A stretch of DNA of 64,000 nt from Candidatus Gastranaerophilales bacterium (GCA_900770525.1 CAAHDT010000005.1:1-64000), one strand, 5' to 3'; positions 17,396 to 26,146 are shown, counted from the first letter of the stretch. The notes: generated by a model from the letters alone, not told the origin. Translations and numbers: made by a program.

Positions 17396-17420
17396 GCTCT
17401 TGCTATAAAAGAATTCAAGT
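17396..17420 (-). promoter_or_regulatory. Shared element ACTTGA-N13-AAGAGC, copy 1
   Basis: Reading on the minus strand, ACTTGA, 13 bases, AAGAGC, then GATGAATG. It lies ~75 bp before the DUF1643 start. The same spaced motif occurs before three other genes of this island (18915, 22146 and 26147). Confidence 0.6.
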
Positions 17421-17439
17421 ACTTAGACACAAAAATTAA

Positions 17440-18300
17440 CTACTCAACTTGCTTAAAAACATCTTTTAGCAGACCATTCATATAATCAACGTAGTATTGG
17501 CTTATTGATGGAGAGCTTGTAAGCCACTGTTTTAAATTTCTTACGTCATCAAGTCTTTCTTTGTCATAAGCGGATAAACCAGACTTCTTAATCCAATTAT
17601 TAATTTTTATATAAGGTAATGGGCATCTAAACTTATTAAAATTGTTATATGCTAATGAACTAAAATGTTTTGGGTAACCATTTTTAGTTAATCCATAACA
17701 ATAGAATTTTATATCCAAGTCTGCAAATAATTTTCTAGCAAGTTCATTATCTTTTTTATCATCACCCCAGGCAGCAATAACAATGTGATTTTTGTCGATT
17801 TTGCTTAAATATTCTTTTACAAATTTCTGATACTTTTCTGTTTCAATTTTTGTTAGCTCTAAAAATTCATTGAGTTTTTCAGATTTTGGCATTCTAACAG
17901 GATAAAGATTTATAATATCAAATGAACCAAATTCATTGTGAATATTCGGTAAATGTTTTAAAATAGCATCTTTTTCGTTATTCAAATATTTTTCGATATT
18001 TTTAATTGTATTATCAGGTTCTACAGAATCCGCAAAAGCTGGATTCATCATAACTATTGTTGCATGTAGTGTGCTATCGTTTTCAAATTTTTCATAATAG
18101 TAATAACGATAAATATTTTTTTCTGTTTTATTTTTTATTTCTTTACATTCATTCTCATATTTATGTTTTAACTCACTATTTGAAGTATTATCAATAGTTT
18201 CACCAGAATATACAAGAAACCCGTTTCCATTTTTCAAATCCATGGGTTTTGCAAGTTTGAACATACTAAGCAGATTTTCGATTTTTTCTTTTGAATACAT
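17440..18300 (-). CDS. DUF1643 family protein, second copy
   Basis: A 286-residue paralogue of the next gene. The core is I-Y-R-Y-Y-Y-Y-E, then V-M-M-N-P-A-F-A-D ... D-N-T-I-K-N, I-I-N-L-Y-P-V-R, I-A-A-W-G-D and G-L-T-K-N-G-Y-P-K-H-F. The last is the typical DUF1643 C-terminal motif, in which His commonly precedes Pro. About 65 extra C-terminal residues are unique to this copy. The two copies are diverged and not recent duplicates. It is divergent from the XRE regulator at 18517, whose operator-like repeats lie in the shared intergenic region. Confidence 0.75.
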   Translation of the reverse strand: MYSKEKIENLLSMFKLAKPMDLKNGNGFLVYSGETIDNTSNSELKHKYENECKEIKNKTEKNIYRYYYYEKFENDSTLHATIVMMNPAFADSVEPDNTIKNIEKYLNNEKDAILKHLPNIHNEFGSFDIINLYPVRMPKSEKLNEFLELTKIETEKYQKFVKEYLSKIDKNHIVIAAWGDDKKDNELARKLFADLDIKFYCYGLTKNGYPKHFSSLAYNNFNKFRCPLPYIKINNWIKKSGLSAYDKERLDDVRNLKQWLTSSPSISQYYVDYMNGLLKDVFKQVE

Positions 18301-18417
18301 ATTAAAATCCTTTCTTTTACCTATTCTAACTTCAAACTATGTCAGAAATGGGTGTTAATCTCCTTTGTACTGAAGTTTTGCTCAGAAGTACAGAATAATC
18401 AAATCATAATACATTTC

Positions 18418-18447
18418 ATACTGAATTAACTCATTTAAGTTCAGTAT
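18418..18447. promoter_or_regulatory. Operator-like inverted repeat between DUF1643 and XRE genes
   Basis: ATACTGAA (18418-18425) and TTCAGTAT (18440-18447) form an 8-bp inverted repeat. A further half-site GTACTGAAG lies at ~18367. The position between divergent genes, next to an HTH regulator, suggests autoregulation. Confidence 0.5.
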
Positions 18448-18516
18448 CTTTCTATGTCGATTTTGAAACTTTATTTGTACGATTATATAAAATCAAATTG
18501 TAAGTAAGGTGATTAT

Positions 18517-18831
18517 ATGGATAAGAAAAAGCTTTTAGGACGTAGGATTAAAGAACTTATTAAAAAGAAAAATATTAGCCAAGAAAAATTAGCAGAGTTA
18601 ATTGGAATAGAACCAACAGCATTAAGCAACATCGTTACAGGACGAAATTATCCATTAATGTCAACACTAGAAAAACTATTACAAGTGCTTGAGGTAGATT
18701 TTTCAGAAGTTTTTAATTTTGAACATCATAATGATAATAAAAACTTACAAGCTGAAATTGAACAAATTTTGAATAATAACCCTGAGAGAATGAAAGATTT
18801 TTATAAAATAGCAAAAGCTCTTGTTGATTAG
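18517..18831 (+). CDS. XRE-family HTH transcriptional regulator
   Basis: A 104-residue Cro/CI-type protein. Residues ~8-62 form the HTH: I-K-E-L-I-K-K-K-N-I-S-Q-E-K-L-A-E-L-I-G, then I-E-P-T-A-L-S-N-I-V-T-G-R with the recognition helix, and a typical Leu-rich fifth helix. The C-terminal ~35 residues (N-N-P-E-R-M-K-D-F-Y-K-I) resemble the tail of the chromosomal XRE protein at 46860, so this subfamily seems native to the host lineage. The ribosome site is AAGGTG. Divergent from a DUF1643 gene. Confidence 0.85.
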   Translation: MDKKKLLGRRIKELIKKKNISQEKLAELIGIEPTALSNIVTGRNYPLMSTLEKLLQVLEVDFSEVFNFEHHNDNKNLQAEIEQILNNNPERMKDFYKIAKALVD

Positions 18832-18914
18832 GGACATTTTTAACTTGCGGATATATAGAGAATTTTAGTGGTTTATATATACAACAAATAACTTAGACAC
18901 AATTCTTTTCAATG

Positions 18915-18939
18915 ACTTGAAAAACTCTTCAAAAAGAGC
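18915..18939 (+). promoter_or_regulatory. Shared element ACTTGA-N13-AAGAGC, copy 2
   Basis: ACTTGA, exactly 13 bases, then AAGAGC. It is followed by ACGCCCGAAT at 18951, which also follows copy 1 (as CACGCCCGAAT on the minus strand). It lies ~70 bp before the ORF that opens the RtcB unit. Confidence 0.6.
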
Positions 18940-19010
18940 ATCAATTAAGTACGCCCGAATAAGACATACTTACATTTTATGATGTAAAAAAAGGAAAAGG
19001 ATTATTGAAA

Positions 19011-19355
19011 ATGAAATATTTAATACGAGCAAACAAAGTAGTCTTTAGCGGAAATATGCAGATGATAATGAAATACATTTCAGATTTTTATAAATCAGAA
19101 GCAAAGTTATGGACAGATACAAATGGTAATTTTACAGATTTAGGCAAATTCAAAACATTTATTGAATCAATGGATTATAAAATTTTGGATAAAATTCCGT
19201 CAAGTTGCAGATGTGAAGGAACTGCTATTTCAATATCCGATTTTAAAAAGATTTTTGGCGAAGAACATTTTTCAATAAAAGCAACCGCTCAAAGATTACA
19301 TATAACAGAAAAAATGGCTGCACAATTAGCAAGAAAATTAAAACTAAAAAAATAA
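19011..19355 (+). CDS. Hypothetical protein upstream of RtcB
   Basis: A 114-residue protein, no family recognised. The C-terminal ~30 residues (F-S-I-K-A-T-A-Q-R-L-H-I-T-E-K-M-A-A-Q-L-A) look like a helix-turn-helix, while the N-terminus is a small alpha/beta unit with a C-R-C motif. I chose the ATG at 19011, with AAGGA upstream, over a TTG at 19005. It ends 12 bp before the RtcB start, where the intervening AAGGAGG serves RtcB, so the two are co-transcribed. Confidence 0.55.
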   Translation: MKYLIRANKVVFSGNMQMIMKYISDFYKSEAKLWTDTNGNFTDLGKFKTFIESMDYKILDKIPSSCRCEGTAISISDFKKIFGEEHFSIKATAQRLHITEKMAAQLARKLKLKK

Positions 19356-19367
19356 TAAGGAGGAATA

Positions 19368-20489
19368 ATGTACGAAATAAATGGTAAATATACATCAGCA
19401 AAAATTTTTACAGAAGTTGAAGATACCGATGTTACAGAACAGACATTGGCAATCTGTAATCACCCAATTTTTAAAGATTGCGAAGTTAGAATAATGCCCG
19501 ATTGCCATAAAGGGAAAGGTTGTACAATCGGTTTTACTGCTGAAATGCCTAAAAATGGAGAGATTATTCCAAATATAATTGGAGTTGACCAATTTTGCGG
19601 AATGCATGTTATAAAACTGGATGACAAGGATATTACGAATGATTATGAAAAACTTGATAAAGTTATTCGCCGTAACATTCCATTTGGTAGGGATGGAAGA
19701 AAAAGATTTAGCGAATTAGTTCCAGAAGAATTTATTGAAAAAACTAAAAAGATTTGCAAAGATATTCTTAAAGATAATTTTGTTAATCACGTCAATAAAA
19801 TCGGTTCTCTAGGTGGAGGAAATCATTTTATCTCTTTAGAAAAAGGAACAACAGGAACATACTTGATAATTCACAGTGGTTCAAGAAATATCGGATTAAA
19901 ACTGGCAATCTATTTTCAAGATTTAGCAATTAAGAAAAATTGTTATGGTTCCGGAGAATTAAAACAATTATCATATTTAACGGGTAAAGATGCCCAAGAC
20001 TATTTAATTTGTGCAGAATATTGCAGAGAATATGCAAACTTAAATCGAAAAATTATGGCACACGATATTATGGTCGGAATGCGTTGGAAACTAGATGAGG
20101 AATTTGAAACAATCCATAATTACATTGGGCAAGATGGAATTATTAGAAAAGGTGCAATTTCTTGTAATAAAAATGAGAAAGTTTTAATTCCACTCAATAT
20201 GGCTGATGGTTCTTTAATTTGTGTAGGAAAAGGAAATTCTGATTGGAATAATTCTGCTCCACATGGTGCAGGCAGAGCCTTATCTAGAACACAAGCCAAA
20301 GACCAGTTGACAATGCAAGAATATAAAAATCAAATGAAAGATATTTTTTCAAGTTGTATTTCTACTGCAACACTAGATGAATCCCCAAGTGCTTATAAAA
20401 ACAGTAATGAGATAATTCAAGCGATTACTCCAACTGCTGAAATCATAGACCATTTGAAACCATTGTATAACTTTAAAGCAAAAGAATAA
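19368..20489 (+). CDS. RtcB-family RNA ligase
   Basis: RtcB seals RNA 2',3'-cyclic-phosphate or 3'-phosphate ends to 5'-OH ends, using Mn2+ and GTP. Family features in order are M-P-D-C-H-K-G-K-G, the metal Cys in V-D-Q-F-C-G-M-H, S-L-G-G-G-N-H-F-I, I-I-H-S-G-S-R-N-I-G, and P-H-G-A-G-R-A-L-S-R, which carries the His guanylylated in characterised enzymes. At 373 residues it is a short form; many RtcBs have 400-480. Placed in a mobile island beside a WYL regulator, it may repair tRNAs cut by anticodon nucleases, either as defence or counter-defence. That role is inference; the family call is firm. Confidence 0.9.
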   Translation: MYEINGKYTSAKIFTEVEDTDVTEQTLAICNHPIFKDCEVRIMPDCHKGKGCTIGFTAEMPKNGEIIPNIIGVDQFCGMHVIKLDDKDITNDYEKLDKVIRRNIPFGRDGRKRFSELVPEEFIEKTKKICKDILKDNFVNHVNKIGSLGGGNHFISLEKGTTGTYLIIHSGSRNIGLKLAIYFQDLAIKKNCYGSGELKQLSYLTGKDAQDYLICAEYCREYANLNRKIMAHDIMVGMRWKLDEEFETIHNYIGQDGIIRKGAISCNKNEKVLIPLNMADGSLICVGKGNSDWNNSAPHGAGRALSRTQAKDQLTMQEYKNQMKDIFSSCISTATLDESPSAYKNSNEIIQAITPTAEIIDHLKPLYNFKAKE

Positions 20490-20546
20490 ATCAACGCCCA
20501 TATTTGACGTATTTTTATGATACAATAAGCAAAAAGGGGGTTATAT

Positions 20547-21506
20547 ATGGAAGAAAAACCAAGATATTCAAGAGTTTCAGATATAATTGATTTAATAATT
20601 TTTATGCTTTCAAAATTGAATGGAGTATCATTAAATGACATTCAGGAAAGGTTTAATGTTTCTCGCAGAACAGCAGAAAGAATGCGTGATAGTGTACTTG
20701 CAATTTTACCACAAGTAGACGAAATAGAAACAGAAGAACGTTGTAAGCGATGGGGTTTTAGCAATTATTCATTGAATGAACTTGTTTCTTTTTCAAGTGA
20801 AGATATTGCATTTCTGGAAAAATTAAAACCAACTTGTGATAAATTATCCCAAACAGAACTTGATGAAATTTTAACCAAAATTAAAGCCTTAAAATATAAA
20901 CATAACAAAATGGATAATAATCAAGTTGAATTATTGCTTCAATCAGAAGGTTATGCAATTCGTCAATCACAATGTTATAAAGTAAATTTAGAAACTATTT
21001 CTATTATTCGCCAAGCAATAAAAGAAAATAAAAAAATTAAAGCAATTTACCACGATAAAGAAAGGATTTTAGAACCATTAGGCTTAATTTATGGAGAAAA
21101 AGTTCATTTAATTGCAAGAGAATCTGCCAAAGGTGTCGGAGAATTTAACTATGTTTTACACAAATTGAAAAATATACAATTAACAAATGAGAAATTTGAT
21201 GCAAAGAATTTTGATTTACAAGAGTTTTCAAAAAAATCATTTGGAGTTTATTTTGGAGAAATCTATAATGTTAAATTAAAATTTATTCCGGAAGCATCTG
21301 AAGATGTTTTGAATTACAACTTTCACCCAACTCAAAAAGTAAAACAACAATCTGACGGTAGTGTTATTGTAACCTTCAAAGCAAGTGGCGATAAACATAT
21401 AATGTGGAATTTGTTTAAATGGGGTTATGCTGTTGAAATTTTAGCTCCACAAAAGTTAAAAAAAGAATACAAAAATTATATTGATGAAATTAGAAAAAAA
21501 CTTTAA
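20547..21506 (+). CDS. HTH-WYL transcriptional regulator
   Basis: A 319-residue protein. The N-terminal winged helix (S-L-N-D-I-Q-E-R-F-N-V-S-R-R-T-A-E-R-M) is followed by a middle helical linker and then a WYL ligand-binding domain from ~150 (K-I-K-A-I-Y-H-D-K-E-R-I-L-E-P-L-G-L-I-Y, then H-L-I-A-R) and a WCX-type C-terminal domain ending in W-G-Y-A-V-E-I-L. WYL proteins sense nucleic-acid or nucleotide ligands and regulate defence and DNA-damage genes. It follows RtcB in the same direction by 57 bp, with GGGGG before the ATG. It could regulate the RtcB unit. Confidence 0.88.
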   Translation: MEEKPRYSRVSDIIDLIIFMLSKLNGVSLNDIQERFNVSRRTAERMRDSVLAILPQVDEIETEERCKRWGFSNYSLNELVSFSSEDIAFLEKLKPTCDKLSQTELDEILTKIKALKYKHNKMDNNQVELLLQSEGYAIRQSQCYKVNLETISIIRQAIKENKKIKAIYHDKERILEPLGLIYGEKVHLIARESAKGVGEFNYVLHKLKNIQLTNEKFDAKNFDLQEFSKKSFGVYFGEIYNVKLKFIPEASEDVLNYNFHPTQKVKQQSDGSVIVTFKASGDKHIMWNLFKWGYAVEILAPQKLKKEYKNYIDEIRKKL

Positions 21507-21529
21507 ATTGATACTTTTTGTGTACCCGA

Positions 21530-21562
21530 ACTTGACATAGTTACCTGTTAATATGATTAATG
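21530..21562 (+). promoter_or_regulatory. Promoter-like element, variant of the shared motif
   Basis: ACTTGA-N13 is followed by TAATAT-GATTAATG. Copies 1 and 4 of the shared element have AAGAGC-GATGAATG at the same offset. TTGACA is a consensus -35. It is upstream of the first FtsZ-like gene. Confidence 0.45.
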
Positions 21563-21585
21563 TAAGACGACAAAAGGAGGTCAAA

Positions 21586-22143
21586 ATGACTGAAAAAACT
21601 TGCTTAATCGGAATAGGTAACGGAGGTTGCAAAATTTTATCTAATTACAAAACAAACCTACCTAAAATTTTTCTTGATACAGATATAGATGTAATTGAAA
21701 AATATTCAGGTATGCGTATCGGTGAAAAAATTTGTGGAAAATTCTCTGCAGGAGGAGAGGTAAATTTAGGAGAACTTTCTGTTAGAGAATGTAAAGATGA
21801 AATTTTAAAATTACTTAAAGACTATGAAAATATTATTGCTATAGCTCCACTCGGTGGTGGAACTTCTTGCGGAGCGACTAAAAAACTTATAGAACTTGTA
21901 CTTGATAACAATAAAAATAGTAAACTTGTAACAAGTATACCTTTTGATTTTGAGGGCGGATTGAAGTTACATAAAGCTGTTGAATGTATCTCATATATTG
22001 AAAACTTGTGCGAAGTTATAAAAGTGCCTAAATTTACTTATCATAATTATTATCATAATTATCAAAAACATATTTCAATAAATAAATTATTTGAAGAACA
22101 AGATAAATTATATAATCAAACATTAGATAAGATTTGTTTCTAA
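21586..22143 (+). CDS. Stand-alone FtsZ/tubulin GTPase-domain protein (mini-FtsZ 1)
   Basis: A 185-residue protein starting at the ATG after AAAGGAGG; an earlier ATG at 21553 lacks a site. It has the FtsZ nucleotide-binding outline: G-I-G-N-G-G-C-K (T1), I-F-L-D-T-D (T2), A-G-G-E-V-N-L-G and the tubulin signature P-L-G-G-G-T-S-C-G-A, then S-I-P-F-D-F-E-G-G. The sequence ends after the GTPase half. The C-terminal domain with the T7 loop that triggers GTP hydrolysis is absent, since FtsZ has ~320 structured residues. It may bind or cap host FtsZ, or act as a separate switch. A second such gene lies at 27820. Confidence 0.75.
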   Translation: MTEKTCLIGIGNGGCKILSNYKTNLPKIFLDTDIDVIEKYSGMRIGEKICGKFSAGGEVNLGELSVRECKDEILKLLKDYENIIAIAPLGGGTSCGATKKLIELVLDNNKNSKLVTSIPFDFEGGLKLHKAVECISYIENLCEVIKVPKFTYHNYYHNYQKHISINKLFEEQDKLYNQTLDKICF

Positions 22144-22145
22144 CA

Positions 22146-22170
22146 ACTTGAAATACCCGGATAGAAGAGC
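22146..22170 (+). promoter_or_regulatory. Shared element ACTTGA-N13-AAGAGC, copy 3
   Basis: Exact ACTTGA, 13 bases, AAGAGC, located immediately after the mini-FtsZ 1 stop and 25 bp before the DUF2924 start. Confidence 0.6.
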
Positions 22171-22194
22171 AATCCTATGTATGAGGTGATTATC

Positions 22195-22581
22195 ATGAAA
22201 TCCGACAGAACACAAATCGAACAAGAGTGGAAAAAGATTTTTAAAACAGATTTGCCTAAACATATTCATAAAGCATACGCAATTAAATATTTAAAATGGC
22301 AAAAAGAAAATAACCAACTAGAACTATCCCTACAAAAACAAATCGACAAACTTGTCGATAAATATGCAAAAGGAATCTCAACATTTACCCCATCTCTTTC
22401 TTTAGAAATTAAAACAGGAACCAAACTTATCCGAGAATTTAAAGGAAGGAAATATGAAGTTATAAAACTCGATAATGGATATCAATTCAATGATAATGTT
22501 TATAAAAGTCTTTCTGCAATTGCAAATGAAATCACAGGTACAAGGTGGAATGGAAAGAAATTTTTTGGAATAACAAAATGA
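22195..22581 (+). CDS. DUF2924 family protein
   Basis: A 128-residue protein. The C-terminal half has the DUF2924 signature: G-T-K-L-I-R-E-F-K-G-R-K-Y-E-V, G-Y-Q-F-N-D-N-V-Y-K-S-L-S-A-I-A and I-T-G-T-R-W-N-G. The family nearly always sits beside a large serine recombinase in integrated elements, as here (26184), and may help recombination or its regulation. GAGGTG precedes this ATG; an upstream ATG at 22177 has no site. It overlaps the next gene as ATGA. Confidence 0.85.
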   Translation: MKSDRTQIEQEWKKIFKTDLPKHIHKAYAIKYLKWQKENNQLELSLQKQIDKLVDKYAKGISTFTPSLSLEIKTGTKLIREFKGRKYEVIKLDNGYQFNDNVYKSLSAIANEITGTRWNGKKFFGITK

Positions 22582-23336
22582 AAAGATTAAAAAATAAATT
22601 TATATCAGCAACAGATTTTAGTCGAGGTAAAGCGATTGTCAAAACAACAGAAAATGAAAATTATTTCTGTATAAATAAAAATGGAGAAGTCCTTTTTAAA
22701 ACACAATTTCATTCTTTTGGACATTTTAATGAATTTGATCAAATAATTATTTACAACAACGAATCTCTCTGCGGAGTTATGGATAACCGTGGCAAAATTG
22801 TTATTCCATGCAAATACGATTATATTTATCAGCGACCGTACGGTTACACTCTAGAAAAAGATAATGTTTGTACAATCGTAAAAACTAATTCCCCAACAGC
22901 ATCTTTTGTTCAAAGAAATATTACTTCTGTTCCAGACTGTATTCCGGATAGAAAAAACGGAAAGGAGGGAATTATTCAAGTTCCGTCAAAAGAAATTATA
23001 ATCCCTTTTGAATATGATTTTTGTGGTTGGTTTCTGGAATATGAACTTGCCGAAGTTCGAAAAAACGGTAAATCTGGTTTCGTAAATCCCCAAAACGAGA
23101 TAATTATTCCGCTAGAATACGACAGAGTGGGATTATTCGGGTTTAAATACGGAATTTGCCTTGTAGAAAAAGACGGGAAATGTGGATTTATAGATAAAAA
23201 TAATAATTTTGTAATTCCATTAAAATACGGTTCATCAAGCAAGGATTTTTTTGAGGGGATTGCGTGCGTTGAAGTTATCGAAAACAATAACTCATTTTAC
23301 AAATACATTTTCCCAAATGATAAAGATGCCTTTTGA
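22578..23336 (+). CDS. WG-repeat protein
   Basis: A 252-residue protein made of degenerate WG repeats: units of ~30-40 residues with G-V-M-D-N-R-G-K-I-V-I-P-C-K-Y-D, G-F-V-N-P-Q-N-E-I-I-I-P-L-E-Y-D and G-F-I-D-K-N-N-N-F-V-I-P-L-K-Y, each a three-strand blade of a beta-propeller. No signal peptide. Such repeats usually mediate binding. The partner is unknown. Coupled to DUF2924 by a 4-bp overlap, which is an unusual companion for that family. Confidence 0.8.
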   Translation: MKRLKNKFISATDFSRGKAIVKTTENENYFCINKNGEVLFKTQFHSFGHFNEFDQIIIYNNESLCGVMDNRGKIVIPCKYDYIYQRPYGYTLEKDNVCTIVKTNSPTASFVQRNITSVPDCIPDRKNGKEGIIQVPSKEIIIPFEYDFCGWFLEYELAEVRKNGKSGFVNPQNEIIIPLEYDRVGLFGFKYGICLVEKDGKCGFIDKNNNFVIPLKYGSSSKDFFEGIACVEVIENNNSFYKYIFPNDKDAF

Positions 23337-23357
23337 AAGGATTTGAATATAAAGTTA

Positions 23358-23389
23358 TTGACAAAACATATTTAAAATTTTAGTATAAT
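23358..23389 (+). promoter_or_regulatory. Candidate promoter of the helicase gene
   Basis: TTGACA (23358-23363) and TATAAT (23384-23389) lie before the helicase with a 20-base spacer; TAGTAT at 23381 would give 17. The start codon at 23401 follows almost at once and has no Shine-Dalgarno, so the mRNA may be leaderless. Confidence 0.45.
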
Positions 23390-23400
23390 ATAAATTACAA

Positions 23401-26094
23401 ATGAATATAAGTGTTGACACAAAAAATAAAATTATTAAAATTGCTGAAAATTTATTTTATCCTAATGAAAATTATGATTTTAGAGATGAAATTAATAAAA
23501 TTTTCAATTATACCCAATTGACGCCAACAGAACAAAAATTAGTAAATTTGGTTAAAGAAGAAAATATTTCACTAGAACAACTTGTACAAATTATTGGGGA
23601 TAATCATCAAAAAAATCAATTAGAAAAACAATATACTGAATATTTAAAAAATAATGATTTCCTAAAACTTGAAGAAATATTGAAAAATAATAATCTCAAC
23701 GCAGAATACAAACAAGAAATCTTTCAAAAAAAATACCGATTTATTGAAAATTTAAAAAATAAGTATATTATTAATGCTCCCAGAGAAAACATCCAAGCCG
23801 ATATAGATAAGCTTCCAAATAAAAATCTAGAGGAATTTCTTGATTTTATAGATGCCGTTGATAAACTAAAAACTTATTTACAACAATTTGAATTTAACAA
23901 AAGTGATTTGTGTAACAAAGATATCACAACAATAAGTCATGAGTTTTACTCTAAACTTAAGGCGAAATATGTGAAAGATTATTTTTTTAATAAAAAAGGT
24001 ATAGAAATAAATGAAGAACAAGCTCTTGCTATAGCTATTCCTACTCAAAACGTCTTAGTCGCTGCTCGTGCAGGTTCCGGAAAGACAAGAACCATTGCCT
24101 GTCGAGCAATATTAGCAATTGAAAAAGACAATATAAAGTCAGATGAAATTTTGCTATTGTCATTTAATCATAATGCCGCCAATGAAATGAGAAGTAGAAT
24201 TTATCAAGATTTCAAATATAAAAATTTTAACAAAAAATCTGCTCGAACATTTCATAGTTTAGCGTGGGATATAGTAAACCCAACTGAAGAACTAATTTAT
24301 GATGATGGAGAAAAAGAGACGAAACAAAAACTTACAAAATTTGTTTGGTCTATTTATTCTTCAAAAAAAGTTTTTACAAAAAAATTCAAAGAGGATTTAT
24401 TAGAATTTTATAAATGGTCTCCAGAAAAAAACGAAGATTTAGATTCTGCATATTGGATTTTTAGAAATGACAATGAAAAATACCAAATTCTAAGAACTAA
24501 AAAGTTCGTCACTTTAAATCGAGAAAAAGTTAAATCTAATGGAGAAAAATGGATTGCAGATTTTCTTTTTGAACATAATATTTCATATAAATATGAAGAA
24601 CTTTTAGCTTGTGAATATATAAATAGCGAAGAAAAACAAAGTAAAAAAAGATGTCTCTATCATCCAGATTTTACCATTTGGGTTAAAGAAACTGGAACCA
24701 AATATATAATAGAACATTGGGGGATAGATGAAAAAAATAAAGAAAAAGTAACCCCTTCTTATTGGTCTAAATCATATGATGAATATTATAATGAAATGTT
24801 ATGGAAAAGAGAAATTATTGAAAAAAAATCAAAATTTGAAAAAATAAAATTAATAGAAACATCTGTTTGCGATTTGACTAAAGGGAGAAAACACTTCGAG
24901 CATATTTTAAAATCTCGTTTAGAAGAAAATGGACTTAACTGCATAAAACTCTCAACAGAAGCTATTATACAGAAAATTGATAATAATTATATTGATGAGG
25001 TGGCAAAAAAATTTGCACAATTTATACTTTATGCTCAAAAAGTAAAAATAACTCCAGAAGAAATTAAAAGAAAACTTAATAATAATATATTTGGAGAAAA
25101 CAAAAGATGTAAGTTATTTGTAGAAATGGCGAATAATGTATATCAAGAATACCAAAAAGAATTAATTAATAAAAATAAAATTGATTTTGACAATGTGATA
25201 GTAAAAGCAACACAAACCATAATAGAAACTAAAGGAGAATGTACAATTACATTAGATAATAAATTACAAAAAATTAAAAATTTAAAAATGATATTAATTG
25301 ATGAATATCAAGATTTCTCGCAATTATTTTTTGACATGATAACAGTAATAATACAATATAATCCAAGTATAAAATTATTTTGTGTTGGTGATGATTGGCA
25401 AGCAATAAATTCTTTTGCAGGATCTGAATTAAAATTTTTTAAAAATTTCAACCAAAAATTTAATAACTCTGCCATAACTTATCTAACTTATAACTATAGA
25501 AGTGCAAAAGAAATTGTTGCTGCGGGAAATTCTTTAATGGCAGGATTTGGAAATCCTTGCAAATTTATTTCTAAAGATAAGGGCGCAATAAAACTTTTTT
25601 ATATTGATGATATAGATATTATAAAATGTCAAAACGATTTTAAATTTATCAATTCATTTGATAATAAATTTGTTGGTTTATTCGAAAGGTATTTTTATAA
25701 ATGTATTGAAATTATTTCAAAAAACATTAATCAAAGCTATTTTATAATGCATCGAGAAACAAACATATCTGAATATAAAAAAATTCAAACTTTTAAAGAA
25801 AAATTAAACAAATATTTTAATAATAAAGTCAACATAAATGTTGATACAATTCATAAATTTAAAGGGATGGAGGCAGATAGTATTATCATACTTGAAGTAA
25901 CAGAAAATAAAATACCTCTTATGCACCCTGATGGAGAATTTTATTTAATTTTTGATAAAACAGTTCAAAATACCTTTGATGAAGAACGTCGATTATTTTA
26001 TGTTGCTTTAACTCGTGCGAAATCAAACATTTATATACTAACAGAAAGAAATAAAATAAGTCCTTTTATAGCCCAAATAAAACATTTTGTTTAA
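23401..26094 (+). CDS. UvrD/Rep-family (HelD-like) helicase with nuclease-like insertion
   Basis: An 897-residue superfamily 1 helicase. The ~200-residue helical N-terminus is unassigned. Motifs are A-A-R-A-G-S-G-K-T (~221), L-S-F-N-H-N-A-A-N-E-M (Ia), L-I-D-E-Y-Q-D-F (~634), G-D-D-W-Q-A-I-N-S-F-A-G (III), Y-N-Y-R-S (IV), H-K-F-K-G-M-E (V) and V-A-L-T-R-A-K (VI). Between Ia and II is an insertion (~380-500) with Y-H-P-D-F-T-I and Y-I-I-E-H-W-G, a PD-(D/E)XK-like pattern in which the usual Lys is replaced by His-Trp. Helicase IV-like proteins carry similar inserts. It probably unwinds or processes DNA for the island. Confidence 0.88.
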   Translation: MNISVDTKNKIIKIAENLFYPNENYDFRDEINKIFNYTQLTPTEQKLVNLVKEENISLEQLVQIIGDNHQKNQLEKQYTEYLKNNDFLKLEEILKNNNLNAEYKQEIFQKKYRFIENLKNKYIINAPRENIQADIDKLPNKNLEEFLDFIDAVDKLKTYLQQFEFNKSDLCNKDITTISHEFYSKLKAKYVKDYFFNKKGIEINEEQALAIAIPTQNVLVAARAGSGKTRTIACRAILAIEKDNIKSDEILLLSFNHNAANEMRSRIYQDFKYKNFNKKSARTFHSLAWDIVNPTEELIYDDGEKETKQKLTKFVWSIYSSKKVFTKKFKEDLLEFYKWSPEKNEDLDSAYWIFRNDNEKYQILRTKKFVTLNREKVKSNGEKWIADFLFEHNISYKYEELLACEYINSEEKQSKKRCLYHPDFTIWVKETGTKYIIEHWGIDEKNKEKVTPSYWSKSYDEYYNEMLWKREIIEKKSKFEKIKLIETSVCDLTKGRKHFEHILKSRLEENGLNCIKLSTEAIIQKIDNNYIDEVAKKFAQFILYAQKVKITPEEIKRKLNNNIFGENKRCKLFVEMANNVYQEYQKELINKNKIDFDNVIVKATQTIIETKGECTITLDNKLQKIKNLKMILIDEYQDFSQLFFDMITVIIQYNPSIKLFCVGDDWQAINSFAGSELKFFKNFNQKFNNSAITYLTYNYRSAKEIVAAGNSLMAGFGNPCKFISKDKGAIKLFYIDDIDIIKCQNDFKFINSFDNKFVGLFERYFYKCIEIISKNINQSYFIMHRETNISEYKKIQTFKEKLNKYFNNKVNINVDTIHKFKGMEADSIIILEVTENKIPLMHPDGEFYLIFDKTVQNTFDEERRLFYVALTRAKSNIYILTERNKISPFIAQIKHFV

Positions 26095-26146
26095 TACTGC
26101 ATTCATATTGTCTATTTCTAATCAATGATAAAATTTATGTCTTTCG

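Noticed and set aside
17369..18960. Inverted ACGCCCGAAT sequences flanking the DUF1643/XRE genes as possible mobile-element ends
   Set aside because: The match is only ~10 bp and forms the tail of the shared upstream motif; better explained as part of a regulatory element.
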